Part shown: positions 8,574 to 20,100 of the stretch, piece after piece
Numbering within the stretch: position 1 is the first letter of the stretch
Layout: each line of letters opens with the position of its first letter
Origin: Tritrichomonas musculus
Lineage: Eukaryota; Parabasalia; Tritrichomonadida; Tritrichomonadidae
Reading direction: 5' to 3'
Assembly (NCBI GenBank): GCA_039105265.1
Contig: JAPFFF010000004.1
Span: 8,289,501 to 8,353,500 of the forward strand
Length of the DNA: 64,000 nt
Notes under the pieces: model-generated
The model's input: only the letters and a program-made list of their open reading frames with translations
Databases searched by the model: none
What the model was told of the DNA's origin: nothing
Program-made: the position numbers and the translations under genes

Positions 8574-10792
8574 AAGTAAACAAAAAAACCAGTTCCTTCA
8601 AAAAAAAACCAGTTCCTAAAATTTTGGTTAATTGAATTTTCTGAAGGACTATTCAATTTTTAATAAAAATTTGAGATAAAAAATAATTATTTTATACGTT
8701 TGAAAAACCAAAGGCGAAATTGAAGGTAAAAGCAAAAAATGAATCAAAAAACCTAAAAGAATGAGTTTATGCTTGATATTTTCTTTGATTCAGCTATAAA
8801 AGTGCATATTATGCCTATTGATGCCTTTTTTTTATTTTTTTTTAAATATGGAAAATATATTTTTCCGAAAACTTTTGAAATAGATCGTAATGATTGCTTT
8901 AAAAATGATTTATTAATCGAATTAAATGCGGCCATCCTCGTTTTACAAAGATTTATTTTGGTTAATTATTTTTTCCAATATAAACCAATTTGCTCGAATT
9001 TTAAGTTAGAAATTCTATTCGATTTTACTTTTTTCGATTAATATATCATTAGCCTGAGGTAAATTTACATTTTTTCTAACTAATGCAGAAATTTTGAACA
9101 TATAATTTTCAAATAGAGAAAATTTTAATAAAAGATTTTGTAAAAGTTTTATTTAAAAAGTTAACTAGCTTATTCTTTATATCTAAAATGTATTTTTGAA
9201 AAAAAATTGAATGAATAACATTTAAGATGATAAAAGTTTTTTATTCAAAAATCAATTCTAAAGGTTTCTAAAGAATAATCAGTACCTGGTATTTTGTAAA
9301 ATCTTGAAAATTCTTTTTTGACAATACATTTCGGCATGTAATTATTAAATTGAATATTTTCTCCTCTGGAATAATTATGAAATATGCCAGCAGATTCAAA
9401 GGCTGCTATTATATTTTCGCTCGTACTTGCCTCCTGTATTCCTTTGATTATTGATCTTATTTGATCAGATTGTGGCGACAATTTAACTCTGACACTTTTT
9501 TTGATTGAAAATAATTTCTGTAACGAAAAAGTTACCAGGTCAAGAGGCTGGGTGAGATGACTCGAATGTGGGACGAGATATAATATTGTCAAATGGTGTG
9601 ATCTTAAATCAAAAGTATTTAATGCTGCGGCATGAGCAGCAAGACCGTCTAAAATAAGAACTGCATTTCCTGTAAAACCTGATCTCTGATTTTCTTCTAT
9701 CCATTTTTGATCTAAAAAAGGAAAAAAAATTTGAGAGAGCCAAAATTTCATTAAATCTGTATTAGTATAACCTTTTGTCTGAAATTTTATAAAAACATTT
9801 TGACATGTTAACTTTTTGAGTAAAATTGAATCTAATGTTTTTCTGGGTATTATTAACAAAGGTTTTGTATATGTGCCATCATTGCATATGCAATGTACTA
9901 GAGTGGACCTTTTAATCTGTCTTCGAACAGGAATTTTTATAGTTGGTTTTGTATATGATGCATCCACAATTACTTTCATTGAATGTGTGTCAACATATTC
10001 GTCTTGCCCTGCCTCATCCATATTAAATACAAGAGAGGCAGGGACGCCGTTGACACACATTCCTAAATTATTGTAATATCTATCAAGATCATTTTCCGAA
10101 ACATTAACACGATCTTCATCTTGAGGCACACCATCTATGATTTTAAAGAGATCAGAATCAATTACAATATTTCTTAATGTATCGATAGATATAATTTTTT
10201 GAAAAAGCTGAATTGTTATCTGTTGAACATCGTACAGAGTTGGATGATTTTTACTTGCTATTAATGCATGTATTTTATTAATTAAAATCTGCTTTTCCTC
10301 ATCATCCAACAATGGTGGTCTACCATTTTCATTGGATTCCAATGGTAGCGACAGTTGCTTTTCCAGAGCTTTATGGTCAACGCCAAAAAGCCTGGCTGTT
10401 TTGCATTTCGACCAACCAAAGTTACTTAAAATTCTATATGCATTATGACATTGTGACCGATAATCATTAGAATTTTGGTATTCTTCTGATGACATCATCA
10501 GCTCAACGCAGATCTGATCAAAGCAGTTTCTTATCCATGAAGTAACTAGTTGTCTTGGAGGGAGTCGATCAATTGAGTACATTGGACACTTTGTAATATA
10601 TGATCGACCATGACCAATTCAAAAATTTATCGTTCAAAAATTTTTGAAATAATTTTTCGGAACTGCTTTTAATTTGATAAAAAATAAATCATTCAATTTT
10701 AATATACCTTTTCAAAAAGTTTAAAATAAATCATTGAAATTAAAAATAGGAACTAGTTTTAAGCGGTTAGGAACTGGTTTTTTTGTTTACTT
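8574..10792 (-). mobile_element. Pogo-like DNA transposon with transposase, 2219 bp
   Basis: The ends are inverted: AAGTAAACAAAAAAACCAG on the left and the reverse complement ending GTTTACTT on the right, each flanked by TA (8572-8573, 10793-10794). Both termini contain the word CCAGTTCCT (or a close variant) twice, as expected for transposase binding sites. Inside is a single minus-strand transposase frame of the DDE_1 class. TIR identity is imperfect after the first 24 bp or so, and the 3' non-coding part (about 8630-9240) is long, so the copy is older than the one at 27815-29440. Confidence 0.85.
9245..10582 (-). CDS. DDE_1 (pogo/Tigger-type) transposase, 445 aa
   Basis: The transposase cuts and re-joins the element's TA-flanked ends. 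Residues about 46-77 form a predicted helix-turn-helix DNA-binding segment (ILSNFGWSKCKTARLFGVDH), followed by the family's GRPP motif at 87-90 before a second helical region. The RNase-H-like catalytic core carries the three acidic residues in the expected contexts: Asp189 in FNMDEAG, Asp312 in VLILDGLAAH, and Asp348 in HLTQPLD. Pogo-type enzymes end their triad with Asp, so it is complete. The length of 445 aa is normal and the frame is uninterrupted. It shares class, but little sequence, with the transposase at 27916-29295. Confidence 0.88.
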   Translation of the reverse strand: MYSIDRLPPRQLVTSWIRNCFDQICVELMMSSEEYQNSNDYRSQCHNAYRILSNFGWSKCKTARLFGVDHKALEKQLSLPLESNENGRPPLLDDEEKQILINKIHALIASKNHPTLYDVQQITIQLFQKIISIDTLRNIVIDSDLFKIIDGVPQDEDRVNVSENDLDRYYNNLGMCVNGVPASLVFNMDEAGQDEYVDTHSMKVIVDASYTKPTIKIPVRRQIKRSTLVHCICNDGTYTKPLLIIPRKTLDSILLKKLTCQNVFIKFQTKGYTNTDLMKFWLSQIFFPFLDQKWIEENQRSGFTGNAVLILDGLAAHAAALNTFDLRSHHLTILYLVPHSSHLTQPLDLVTFSLQKLFSIKKSVRVKLSPQSDQIRSIIKGIQEASTSENIIAAFESAGIFHNYSRGENIQFNNYMPKCIVKKEFSRFYKIPGTDYSLETFRIDF

Positions 10793-10794
10793 TA

Positions 10795-11670
10795 CCTTAA
10801 CCAATTGGGCTTAGCCCTCAAAGGCTCCCAAAGATATTTAAAATGCATTTTTCCCGAATAAATAACTTTTTTATATTCTTTTTTTTTTATTTTCATCTTC
10901 TCAAAATTGAAAGATATGGTATTTTTAAAAAAATAATTTGTCCCTACTTATCGTTCTACTTTCTGAAGACTCATAGAAAATTTGAATTAAAAACTCTCAA
11001 TTTTTTTGAGAATAAGGTAATATAGTCTTCCCAAAAAATTTTGATATAGATTTTAAATGAACTTGGCTGTTTAAACTTTGAAAAAATAATACAAATAATA
11101 TTCTCAATTTTGAACAATTTATATATCAGGAATAATGAAGTTACAATTTATAATTACAAATAATTATGAATTTTTTTGCAGTATATATTATAAATATATT
11201 TTTTAAACTCATGATCACAAGAAAAAAATAAGATAAACAAATTTGAAAAAATTCATAAAATAAAAAATTTTGAATAAAAAAAAATTACTCAGAAAAAAAA
11301 ATCAAAAATATATAAGGCAGATAGCATTAAGAACGTATGAAATATAGCCCATAACATAAATTTTCAAGGATTTTATCTTATATGCTGTTATTCTAATAAG
11401 TATTTATAATTATAGAAAGGCTACAAACAGTAAATCATACTTTATGGCAACTATGAAGAAGCATTTTAATATAATTTGGCTTATTTTAAAAGGTCAATTT
11501 AAGGCCAATTTAAGGTCAAATTTTATTAAGATATCTCCTTTTAGCTGCCATAAAGTTTTGATAGAAACCGTAACTTTTTTAAAAAAGAAAAACAACTTTT
11601 TCTTGGAATAAAAGTGTAATAAACCCTTTTTGAATTTGTTTCCTATCAAAACTTATTGGGGTGACTATAA
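10795..11670. other. AT-rich spacer with short dyads
   Basis: No gene. At about 11491-11521 a GGTCAATTTAA-like word occurs three times. Around 11430-11660, TTATGGCAACTA is echoed by TAGCTGCCATAAA, and GTTTTGATAGAAAC by GTTTCCTATCAAAAC, giving imperfect dyads that may be the end of another decayed element. Confidence 0.4.
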
Positions 11671-11674
11671 TTAA

Positions 11675-13064
11675 GGTATAAATGTAATACGTTATTAATT
11701 TGACCTGTGAACGTTTATTATTTGAGAAGATCGCCCTCACAGAAAAAGTTAATATTTGAGGGGTCTGTTTCTGACACTTATTTTACAATTTTATTCAATT
11801 TTGTGATATGTTATATGAAATGAGTAAATAAAATTTACATTTTTTTAAATCAATTCTAGCCATTAAAGGTGTTCGAATTGCCAATCTCAAGATATTATCA
11901 ACTATTTTGTCATTATGATATGAATTCTTTATATGAAGATAGTATAAAATTTCAAATCTGAAATTTTATTAATATTTTTTCTATTAATACAAAAAAGCAT
12001 AATTATATAGCATAGTTACAAATTCTATAACTTAATTACAACAATATCTTTTGAAATTAAAGTTATTTTATCAATATATATGTATATACAAATTATAAAA
12101 ATAATTATTCAAATCTTTTTTTCACAATTTCTAAAAAAAATAAATATATGTATATATTATTTAATAATTAAAATATTGGTATTTATTAATATTGTCAATA
12201 ATTTAAGATAATAATATAATCTATATACATTGTTAATAAATTTTTAAATATTTATTTTATGATATATTTATGTTTTATTATTCTTTATTTTTGAAAACCA
12301 AATTTTTACTTTTGATAAATATCTTTTTATTTTTGAGTTTATTCAAAAACATAAATTTTGATTTTTATACTTTACTATAAAAAATATATGAAATATTTCA
12401 TAAAATCTTAAAATATATAAAATTTAAATATTGAATGTGTTATTGAATTCAATAGAATTGATTCTGTTGAATAGTAAAAGTTATGTTATATATTCATATC
12501 GCCAAAATACAAATGATACGGAAGCTTTGAATGAATATAGATAGGTAGTAGATATAATATTAATATGTATTTATCAAAAAATTGGTTAAAAATCTGGTAA
12601 CTAATGAATTATTATATTTATATAAATAAAATAGCTTAAATAAAAAAAAAAAAAAAGCTGGTAAATACCTTGCAGAACTTTATTTATTTAATAGCAGGTG
12701 ATTGATAAATAATTATAAAAAGATTTATAAAGAATTATTTTAAGAACGGTAATTAATCAATAAAATACAAGTAATTTGTTGCTAAAACATCAGTAGTCAA
12801 ACAATAAAACATTGGAAGTTATTATATACAATTCTAGTAATTACTTTGAAATGAATCTGTAAATTCAGTGGTAGAGACTGAAAATAAATCAATTAATCAT
12901 CAATAATTAAATCAATTATGATCTATAATTAATAAATAGTATGGTTATATATTTTAAAAGAAGTAATATAGCGATAAATAGCTTGAGAATTAAAAACAAA
13001 AATTTTTATTCAAAAAGTTGGTGTCAAAAAAAATAGCGGTTGCGTAACGTATTACATTTGTACC
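11675..13064 (+). mobile_element. TTAA-flanked non-autonomous DNA transposon, 1390 bp (copy B)
   Basis: TTAA flanks both ends (11671-11674, 13065-13068). The left end GGTATAAATGTAATACGTTA matches in reverse complement the right end GTAACGTATTACATTTGTACC, and TGTC plus an A-run and GCGGTT precede the right TIR as in copy A (1255-1492). The roughly 1-kb interior is extremely AT-rich with no transposase. An active source would have to be elsewhere. Confidence 0.75.
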
Positions 13065-13068
13065 TTAA

Positions 13069-14156
13069 AAAACTTAGTTTACCATAAAATTGAGAAAATA
13101 AAATAAATATTAACGATTAAAAAAGGTATTTATATTTGACCTTTTTTTAATTTGGTAAAGGACTATTTCAATGTCGTAAAATTTTTTTTCAAACTTTTTG
13201 TGAATTTTCACTTCACCATAAAGGACTTTTCTCTGGCGTAAAGAGCTTTTCAATGATACTTTTAAAAGGAATTATTCTATAAGTTCTTTCAATTATTATG
13301 TTAAGAAAAAAATTAAACCTCTAATTTTTGCTAGAAAAAACAACATAGGACAATTCTTAATCATGAAAAGCAATTAAGGAACATTAAAAAAATTATAAAT
13401 CAAAAAAAAGTTGTTTTATTTCCATGATTTTCAAAATATATATTTTTTTATTGTATAATTGAGAAGCCGACAAAAATATTTTTTAAGTTAAGGCAGAAGT
13501 CAATAAAGACAAAAATACCATCATACTGCTTTGGAATTTAATTCATTAGTGAAAATCCCAGTCGAAAATTATTGAATGCTCTCAAAAAAAATATTCAATA
13601 TTTATCTAAAAATTTGGGAGTATTGTTCTATATTTTTATTCAAATATAGAGAGCTATCAAATTACAAACGATCATCATATATTTCTTCTTGCTTGAAATT
13701 TCTTTTTTCTTCGAATTAAAAGATTTCTATATTTATGAATAATATATTATATAATATTTTTTTATAAAATACGCTAATTTAATTTTATTTATCAAAATAT
13801 TCAAAAAAACATTATTTTTTTTAAACTATCAATCTTGAAATTGAAAAAAAAACGCTTGGCTATTAAAACTTTTTTTATATCAATTTATAAAAAATATATA
13901 ATTTTAATGAAAGTTATAAATTAATTTAAGATATTAATCAAATATATAAAAATAATTATAAATATTAAAACTAAATATTATTAAATATTTATCTAGATTT
14001 CAATATTAATCAAGATACATTTTTAAAACATTGATTTTGTTATAGAAAACGTATTTTATTAAAAATAACAATAACGTTTTTTTTTTATGAAATTTATGAT
14101 ATTTTGAGATAATTATATTACCGAATTTTTCAGAAAAATTTAAGGTTTGATTTCAA
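13069..14156. other. 1.1-kb AT-rich upstream region of the PAS/cyclase-like gene
   Basis: No gene. AAAGGACT-type words recur at 13154-13260. The last 300 bp before the ATG are almost pure A/T. The sequence just before the ATG reads TTGATTTCAA, so no good initiator is visible. Confidence 0.4.
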
Positions 14157-17100
14157 ATGTCTGTGTCTCTTCCTGCACCGCGAAGTATTTCACAATCATC
14201 TCAGATTGTACAAAAATCTATTGCAAATCAAGGTCAAAACGACGTTTTTAGTTTTCGAAATATGAACGAAAAATTTTTGTTTCCTTTTTATGATGAACTA
14301 TTTCGAATGACCAAATTACATCCATTTTTTTCTGTTTTCCTTGTTTTTGTTTTTATCGATCAATTCTTTGCGATTGTTCAAAATTATACTAACTCTGATA
14401 TAGCCAATTTATTTACAAATTTCAATATAAGCTTAGCATTTGAAATGGCCAGTTTACCTTTTCTTTATTTTCTACTGGATATTGCTTTTTTTGTTTTTTT
14501 ATTTTATTACTATCGATCAAAAAGGATTTTTAATTTTTGGCATTTATATTTAGGATCGCTTTTTCTTAATTTTTTTAACATAATATTTTTTCCGCCTACG
14601 TGCGGAATGTTTGGCTATTCCATTTATCGATTAGAATTCATTATTAATTCACATTATAAACAGGTTTCCACTTTTACAGAAAGGGATTTTTCAGAACAGA
14701 TTAATACATCTTTTTTCCCCAGTAATTATATCAATAAATTGCTTTTTACAGATATTCATCAAACATTATATCAAAATGACGACAAAAGCAACCACGATAA
14801 TTCCACTAATCCGGATTATTACAAACATAAGCATAAAACGATTCCGAATTACCACAAAAGCAACATTTTTAGAGACAAAATCAAAAATTTTTATTCAAAA
14901 AGTGACAAAATTACGAAAAATGACAAATTTTATCTAAATGACAACTATAATCATAGCAATCCAAATCCAGAACCGAAACCGCTAAATGACAACAATCAAA
15001 CTGGAGAACCGCCACCACCAGACAAAAACAAAAACTCTGATGACATTAACGAAGACGCGCTACAAGCGTATCTGTTATTATTTTTAGATGCTGAATTTTC
15101 ACGACATTTATTTCTTCTAATTTTTTCATTAATTGAAGCGGTTGCACTTTTTTTCCAAATGTATTACAATTTCCGTTTTATGAGCGAATCGCCGTACTTA
15201 AATCGGACCTTTTTTTCAATGTGGGACTCGCAAGTATTCATTTTATTTATGTTTCTAAACGGTTTCTCACAATTTTCATTCTACTTTTTGAAAATACTGC
15301 CAAATTGGTGCACTTCATTTTACCTGGTGGCCATAATTATCTTCATTGTGTATATCATGTATTACACGTTCTTTCAACCGTTTATTCATATCGGCATGAA
15401 TGTCCTGGTTCAGTCCTTGTTAACTGTGCATTTCTTTGCCACTTTTTTCACCTTCTTTTTGTACTTGAAGTTCCATTTTGTTCTCTTTAAATTGGTGAGT
15501 TTTTCGTTCTTCTTCGGCATCTTTTACGTGCCCATTTATTGGTACATTAATCTTAAAATTGTGAAGAAAGTTAATTCAAAACTTTCACCTCCAACCGTCC
15601 CACAAGGTCAAATCGACTCAACTGACAGTTTTGAGATAAACGAATTCCCGAAGAAGAAGAAAGGAAAAAACCGAAAAAATGACACAAAAAATTCGGTTGA
15701 CGATGAACTTTTGACTGACGATGATAGATTGGAAAATGCAACTGGATTAACTGAACAGGAAAAAAGGGAAATGTTTGATTCTTACGTATTCCAATCTATT
15801 GAACATGCACTTTTGTATCTACGTGTTGGAATCTCACAAGCATCACCATATTTTGTTGACTTTTCATTCATGCGATACATGAAAGAATGCTACGGCCAAA
15901 AACCCATTCAATTTTTCATATTACAACTTTCATCCTTGTTTCCTTCTCAGCATCAATTCTTCAACTTTTGCATGACTTCCTATAACAAAAAGATCGACTT
16001 CTTCAACGTCTATGAACAATTCTTAGTCTATCAATTGTATCGTATCAACGTTATTCGTCAATCGAGTGTTTCAAAAGAAGTTCAAAATGAACTCATTCGA
16101 CTTGAGAAGATGAGTGATGATACAATCTCAACCATTCGTGGTTTTTGGGCAGAACTTCTACAAGCAAAGACTGACTTTAACATGTATTCGTTAGGCTTCA
16201 TTCGGAAGATGACGATGAATACAAAATCGAGCTATATTGATGCCATTGAAAAGTTTCCGAATTCACAGCAAATATTGAATTCATATTGTCGGTTTCTTTG
16301 TGAAGCGTGTGGTGATTACATTGAATGCGCAAGAGTAGGTCAAAAAATGCGGTTAATTGAACTAGGAAAAAATATGAATGCTGATCATTGTTATCATTCA
16401 TTTGTTAACGTTTTCCCTCATTATTTGAAGAAGAGAATTCTTGACATGAAAGGTTCATTCATAATGAATTCCAGTCGTTCTTTTAGCAGTTCACACTCAT
16501 CTGAATCTTTATCATCGGATCGTCTATCGGCCTCTTTTGAAAATGCACGAGGGATGCCAATCAATGCCAATATGGCAGCCAATACAAAAAGTTTCACATA
16601 CAAAAAGCACATTTCAAATAAACAACAATACAAAGAAGAATTCGAAAATTTAATTGAACAAGATAATTTTGAAACTTTAATAAACACTCTCTTTAATAAA
16701 GGCAAACAAAGATTAACAATTCAACAAATTGTTGATCGTTGCAATAACTCGTCATTGAAATTGGCAAGAGTTTTGTCTATCGTTCAGTGCACAATTTCCA
16801 TCTTGATCTTCTTGATGTCGTTCTGGATAATCTCTATGTCAATGAACACTACTGAGTTAATGGAGAGCTCAAATAGAGTGTCAAAGATTGCCTCTTCTTT
16901 TCAATATTGTTCATTGATCGCCGGCGTTCAATACTTGGCTGAAAGTAAGGATAAAAACATCAGCGCTTTGATGATCGATAGCTTGAACATACGAGATGAA
17001 AACTTGCCTGATTTCGCGTGTACATTTCGATATCCAGTTGTTTCACTCAATAACTTGAAAAATGTCATCACTACATTCATTGATGATGAAATGAAGTACT

Positions 17101-20100
17101 TATTGACAACTCCCGAAGATCACCGTCTTGAAATCAAAACATACACGGGACTCTCAAAGGACTCAAGAACTATTCAGTCCATTTACATGAATAACTCACG
17201 AGATCGAAACTTGACAATTAATTACAAACAACCTACAATTAGTGATGCTTTTCCAAATAGTTCACAATTTGATGAAGGAATCTTTCTTGCAAAGTTCAAT
17301 GACAAGAAACCTTCTCTTTTCAAATTAACTCTAAGAAATGGAATTGAATACTTTATATCTATTGTTGAACGTTTGGCTTTTGAAAAAGCTCTCTATTTGG
17401 CAAAACAGTTCTACAAGAATAATCCAAGACCACCGGATCAACAGAAACCGCCAAATCAACAAAATGTGCAAACTGATTTTCTTGAAAGGATGAAAAGTGA
17501 CAATGAATTGGTCAGTTCACTTTTCGAAGATGAATCGTTTTCGATTCTTAATTTGCTTGAAGATCAGAACAACGATGAAAGAGTTTCACAGTTCTTTGAT
17601 AATTATTTCAGCGTTCTTTGGAACGGATTGATGCTTTCTGAGCCATTTTCGCACCTGTTTGAAGTCATCTCTGACAATGCAATCCTGATCACGAACACAT
17701 ACAGCCGAATATTCCGAGTTCTAACCGAAGTGATCATTATCATTTATGGCATTACATTTCTTGTTTTACGCATTTATGATTTCATGCTCATTCGGAACTC
17801 AATCAAGGCCACATCGGTTGTTCTCCAGAGGCTGAAAAGTTCCGATATTGTAGAAACAAAGAAGCCTATTTATTTGAAGTCCAAGAAGCCAATCAAGATA
17901 AATTCAGCAAGTAATCATTCCATCTACGATTACTCGCCAACTTTGGTCTTTTATCCGATTGTCACTTTTTTGTCAACAGCATGTTTTCTCGCCTTTTTAG
18001 CCACTTCTAATTTCGAGTACACACATTCATTTCCATTTGTACAGAATGCTTTTAGATGGGCGAAAGACAGTTCTTCACGTTTCCTTCTGTTAACAAAGGT
18101 AATGAATGGACTGATCTCAGAAAAAGCTGGAATATTCGATTTCAATGTAACTGACCAATTAACACAAATTGGAATTGAATTGATTAACATTACTAATAAA
18201 CTAGATCTGTCAATCATTGGACAAAGCAAAGATCTTGACAATTTTTACTTCATGATAAATGATGACATTGAATTAATAGAAGGATTTAATACCTCAAATT
18301 CAACCAACACAACAACAACAAGTGAAAATAAGTCAAGATTAAAGAAACCATTTAAAACAACTCTGAATAAGAAATTGTTGAAAAATTCAAGAGTTAATAC
18401 TCTTTCTTTTGATTCATTGTTATCTTCAAAAAGTTATCGTTCTACAAAATGCACGCATCTAGATAATACAAATTCATCAACAGAGATGAATTTGGCAACT
18501 TATCTTGATTGCATTTCAATTGAAAACAAGCTTAATCTTGGCATTCATTTCTACAACCTTTTAAGAAACACACTCATTGATCCAGCAAAAATGCAACAAC
18601 AAGAATTGACAGATATTCCTGAATTTATGGCTTCATTATTCATAGTTGACAAGTATTTATTTACCAGTCTTCCTGAATTGCAAGATGAGATAGCACACGT
18701 AACTATAGACAAGCTCCAATCACAACGAAAAAATGTTTACATTATTAGTTGTATTGGCATTGCTGTTTGTATATTTTTCACATTTATTGAACAATTACTT
18801 ATTATTTTTTTCTATTTTAGTTATGATGCTTTTAAGCAATTAATAATGGTCCTTCCTCCAGGCGCATTTGCCAACAATCCATGCCTTATAAACTTCCTAA
18901 TTAGTTCTTACACGAACTCTAAGCTTCAATTTAAGTTTTTGAATAATAATATAATTAACACAATTTCTAAATTCACTCATCTTCATACCGAGTCACTTTC
19001 AGAGGAAGAAATTTTAGCCAATTCTGTTGATCATTCTCTTATTAGTACAGATAGAGACTTGATCATTCAATCCGTGAATCCTGCTGTTCAAAAAATGACT
19101 GGTTTTCCTTCCGATCAATTGTTAGGACAAGGCTTGATTTACTTGATTCCTTTGACATCTCATAGAGAGAAAATGAAGACACAATTTGAGATCGCTCCCT
19201 TCTATCAAAGATTGGAAGAAATCAAAAGCAATCATGGTGATCGTGTAGCCGAAGTTAATGCAACATGTCTTACTGACAAAGGCGAAGAAATCCTTGTACA
19301 AGCAACACTTATTGGCATCTTTGACAAGAAGCGAAACAATGACAAGTTAAAAGACAAAAAAATGCCATTAAGAAAGAACCATAAAAACAATAATAAAATA
19401 AACAATTTAATTGAAATAGACGATGAGAACACTGAATCATCTGCAAGTACAACCAATAGTGAAACCATGAACACTGCTTCTAAATCTGTTAATTTGATGA
19501 GTTTGTTTAACCGTGAAAGCGACAATAGTAATGAAGATGAAGAATTCGTTGGTGTAACGATAATTTTGCAAGACATTTCTTTTGAAACTTCCCAAAAGAA
19601 AGAAATGAAAGAAGCGAAAAAGAAAACTGAAGCTTTAATTAATATGTTGATTCCACCTCCCGTTTTAGAAGCAATTAGAGCATCTAAGAATCAACTTTTT
19701 TACAATGCTAAAAGAGCAACTTTAATTAAAATTGAACTTGTTGGTTTCAATGAATATATTGGCTCAATGATGCCTAAAGCAATCATGACATGTCTTCAAC
19801 ACATCTGTAGTAAAATCAACTCGATAAATCAAACAGAAGATCAGATTCTCTTCACTGGTAGCAAGAATCGAAGCAATGATAACGATTTATGGAGATTTGA
19901 TAGCAATGTCAATCATAATTTCAAATTCAATTTTGACACGAATTTGAATTCAATGGCTGATGAAGGAGACATGTTTATAAGCACAAGTAAAGATGATGAA
20001 TATCGTAAAAATGTTCATGAAAAAATTCATCAGAATGGTTACTTGGATGCTTCGGATGAAGACCTCGAAGATAATGATGAAATTTGCGATTTCAGTTGCA

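Noticed and set aside
8310-9041. Small plus- and minus-strand frames around the pogo-like element's left end
   Set aside because: They are low-complexity translations of AT-rich non-coding DNA and of the hairpin repeat.
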